A stretch of 7,031 nt of DNA from Candidatus Nanohaloarchaea archaeon. GTDB lineage: Archaea > EX4484-52 > GLR71. Both the position numbers and the translations under genes were made by a program. The DNA is taken from positions 1 through 7,031 of the forward strand of contig DAOVWP010000033.1 of NCBI GenBank assembly GCA_030636615.1. The letters are read 5' to 3'. This document shows, in pieces, positions 5,856 through 7,031 of the stretch (position 1 is its first letter; every line of letters starts with the position of its first letter). The notes below the pieces were generated by a model. It ran no database searches. It was not told where the DNA came from and saw only the letters and a list, made by a program, of their open reading frames with translations.

Positions 5856-5861
5856 AGGTGA
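5856..5861 (+). promoter_or_regulatory. Ribosome binding site that fixes the start at 5869
   Basis: AGGTGA matches the archaeal 16S 3' end and ends 7 bases before ATG 5869. An earlier ATG at 5864, only 2 bases away, opens a five-codon dead end. This is the clearest ribosome binding site beside glmS and shows that the genome mixes leadered and leaderless genes. Confidence 0.65.
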
Positions 5862-5868
5862 AAATGAC

Positions 5869-6813
5869 ATGGCAATACTAATAAAGGAGAAAGACGACCA
5901 GTTTTTCCAGAAAAACATCACCCTCACATCTAACCCTGAAGATCTGAAAGGGCTTCTCAACGAAACAAGATGGAATATCTTAAAAACTATTGCAGAAAAA
6001 CCAAGATACCCTGCGCAGATCGCCAAGATTCTAAAGATCCATGAGCAGAAAGTATATTACCACATAAAACAGCTTGAAGCAAAAGGACTTATTGAAGTAA
6101 AGACCAGAGAAGAGATCAGCGGCGCGCTTGCAAAATATTACAACATAAAAAGTTACGCATATGCATTAGAACTCCCATACGGCGATGAAAAGATATCAGA
6201 CTTCTCTCCAAAAGACACAACAGACAGCACAAGACAGTTCTTATACCCATTCATAAAAGGCGGCATTCTGAACTCAAAGATCGTAGTCGGATCGCCCGAC
6301 CCGCATGGACCATATCAGGTAAGGGCAAGAGATAGCCATTATGCAATAGATATCGCTCTTTTCCTCGGCCAGTTTGCAAAAACACCAAAACAATTCTCAA
6401 CCAAACTGGATATAGATGTTATCTCAGAAAAAAAACAGGGAACAAATATGATAATCCTTGGCGGTCCGCTTACAAACATACTTACTCATGACATAAACAA
6501 CTACTTGCCAATCAAATTCAATCTTGAAAAATACCCTTTCAGAGGAATCACATCAACAAAGACAGGCAAGACATACGATGCAGACAATATCGGACTTATT
6601 GCAAAGATAGTCAACCCCCACAACACAGAAAAGAGCATACTTCTCATTGCAGGAAACAGGTTCAACGGCACAAAAGGCGCAGTGCTTGCCCTTACAAGAC
6701 ACACAAAAGAGCTGATCAACAACTACAACGGCGAAGACAACTGGGCAACAATAGTAGAAGGTCTTGATATGGACGGGGACGGTAAAGTGGATTCAATAAA
6801 GATATTGGAATAA
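5869..6813 (+). CDS. Winged-helix DNA-binding protein fused to an S-layer-like C-terminal domain
   Basis: 314 residues with no signal peptide or membrane segment, so cytoplasmic. An ArsR-like winged helix spans about 26-95. It begins LLNETRWNILKTIAEKP; KVYYHIKQLEAKGLIEV (61-77) is the recognition helix and wing, and RYPAQIAKILKI the helix before it. The C-terminal domain (about 120-314) has GSPDPHGPY (141-149), RARDSHYAI (152-160), ILGGPLTN (196-203) and LLIAGNRFNGTKGAVLAL (258-275). It ends in D300-M-D302-G-D304-G-K-V-D308, a calcium-type loop. These blocks recall the C-terminal domain of archaeal S-layer proteins, here without an export signal. Likely a transcription regulator whose second domain senses a ligand or Ca2+. 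It is divergent from glmS across 185 bp, making glmS a possible target. DNA-binding is the surer half. Confidence 0.82.
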   Translation: MAILIKEKDDQFFQKNITLTSNPEDLKGLLNETRWNILKTIAEKPRYPAQIAKILKIHEQKVYYHIKQLEAKGLIEVKTREEISGALAKYYNIKSYAYALELPYGDEKISDFSPKDTTDSTRQFLYPFIKGGILNSKIVVGSPDPHGPYQVRARDSHYAIDIALFLGQFAKTPKQFSTKLDIDVISEKKQGTNMIILGGPLTNILTHDINNYLPIKFNLEKYPFRGITSTKTGKTYDADNIGLIAKIVNPHNTEKSILLIAGNRFNGTKGAVLALTRHTKELINNYNGEDNWATIVEGLDMDGDGKVDSIKILE

Positions 6814-6829
6814 ACAACACAACCCCTAC

Positions 6830-7031
6830 TCAAAAATATTTTGTATATTCTCCGACCAGAGTGAAAAAATCCCTCAAAAAACCGGGACCCTTAACCTTAT
6901 TTTTAGTATTCCGATAGTAAGTCTGCCCGTTATCAAGATGAAACAATTTCTTCATATACAATACCTTAAAAACAAAAAAATATTTGAAAAGCGATTTGAA
7001 CACAACAAAACCATCCATAAACGGATTAAAC
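6830..7031 (-). CDS. C-terminal fragment of an unrecognised protein
   Basis: A minus-strand frame is open from the window edge to a TGA at 6830-6832, giving at least 66 residues. It is open upstream of its first ATG (7018), with FNPF before MDGF, so the gene most likely enters from the right. The visible part is rich in Phe, Tyr and Lys: an aromatic hydrophobic stretch (FKSLFKYFFVFKVLYMKKLF), then HLDNGQTYYRNTKNKVKGPG and a final FLRDFFTLVGEYTKYF. The aromatic-basic pattern suggests a membrane-associated or glycosyltransferase-type tail, but I recognise no family motif. It converges on the winged-helix gene with 16 bp between stops and no clear terminator. Confidence 0.55.
   Translation of the reverse strand, partial: FNPFMDGFVVFKSLFKYFFVFKVLYMKKLFHLDNGQTYYRNTKNKVKGPGFLRDFFTLVGEYTKYF

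Noticed and set aside
5844..6026. Minus-strand open frame across the start of the winged-helix gene
   Set aside because: It is antisense to the conserved winged helix and would cover the regulator's ribosome binding site and start codon.
6501..6722. Minus-strand open frame of 73 codons inside the winged-helix gene
   Set aside because: It is antisense to the S-layer-like domain, and its hydrophobic translation is what the complement of that domain gives.

Overview
The window looks archaeal. Promoters are TATA boxes about 25 bp before the likely transcript start, and several start codons lie so close to that point that the transcripts would be leaderless or nearly so. Other archaeal signs are an AGGTGA-type ribosome binding site, a RelB/RelE-like pair of archaeal type, and a winged-helix protein fused to a domain resembling archaeal S-layer proteins. 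The low GC content, small secreted cysteine-rich protein and lineage-specific surface-type proteins suggest an uncultivated lineage, perhaps DPANN (Woesearchaeota-like). That placement is a guess; only 'archaeon' is reasonably supported.

Left part (1-2300), very AT-rich: the C-terminal end of an unidentified protein (possibly a B12-binding radical SAM enzyme) overlaps, by ATGA, a thymidylate-kinase-like nucleotide kinase. Behind the kinase lies what looks like a decayed copy of the tail of a related kinase gene, then a strong hairpin with a T-rich tail. Next come a small membrane-anchored or secreted protein with 18 cysteines and a RelB/RelE-type toxin-antitoxin pair, with its own promoter, a start-codon inverted repeat and a hairpin/T-tract terminator. 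The mix of small unrelated genes and a gene remnant suggests an accessory, rearranging segment.

Middle (2300-3920): one 517-residue protein with a hydrophobic segment, helical repeats and a C-terminal transglutaminase-like cysteine-protease fold (Cys420, His457, probably Asn476). It converges on glmS with only 5 bp between the stop codons.

Right part (3917-7031): a complete glmS (glutamine:fructose-6-phosphate aminotransferase, first step of UDP-GlcNAc synthesis) on the minus strand. It is divergent, across 185 bp, from a gene joining an N-terminal winged helix to a C-terminal domain that ends in a DxDxDG calcium-type loop and resembles archaeal S-layer C-terminal domains. This divergent pair is the most interesting arrangement here. 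It suggests, without proving, a regulator tied to amino-sugar or cell-surface metabolism, with a perfect palindrome over its own TATA box as a candidate operator. The window ends in the 3' part of an unrecognised minus-strand gene.

I saw no tRNA, rRNA, CRISPR array or insertion sequence.
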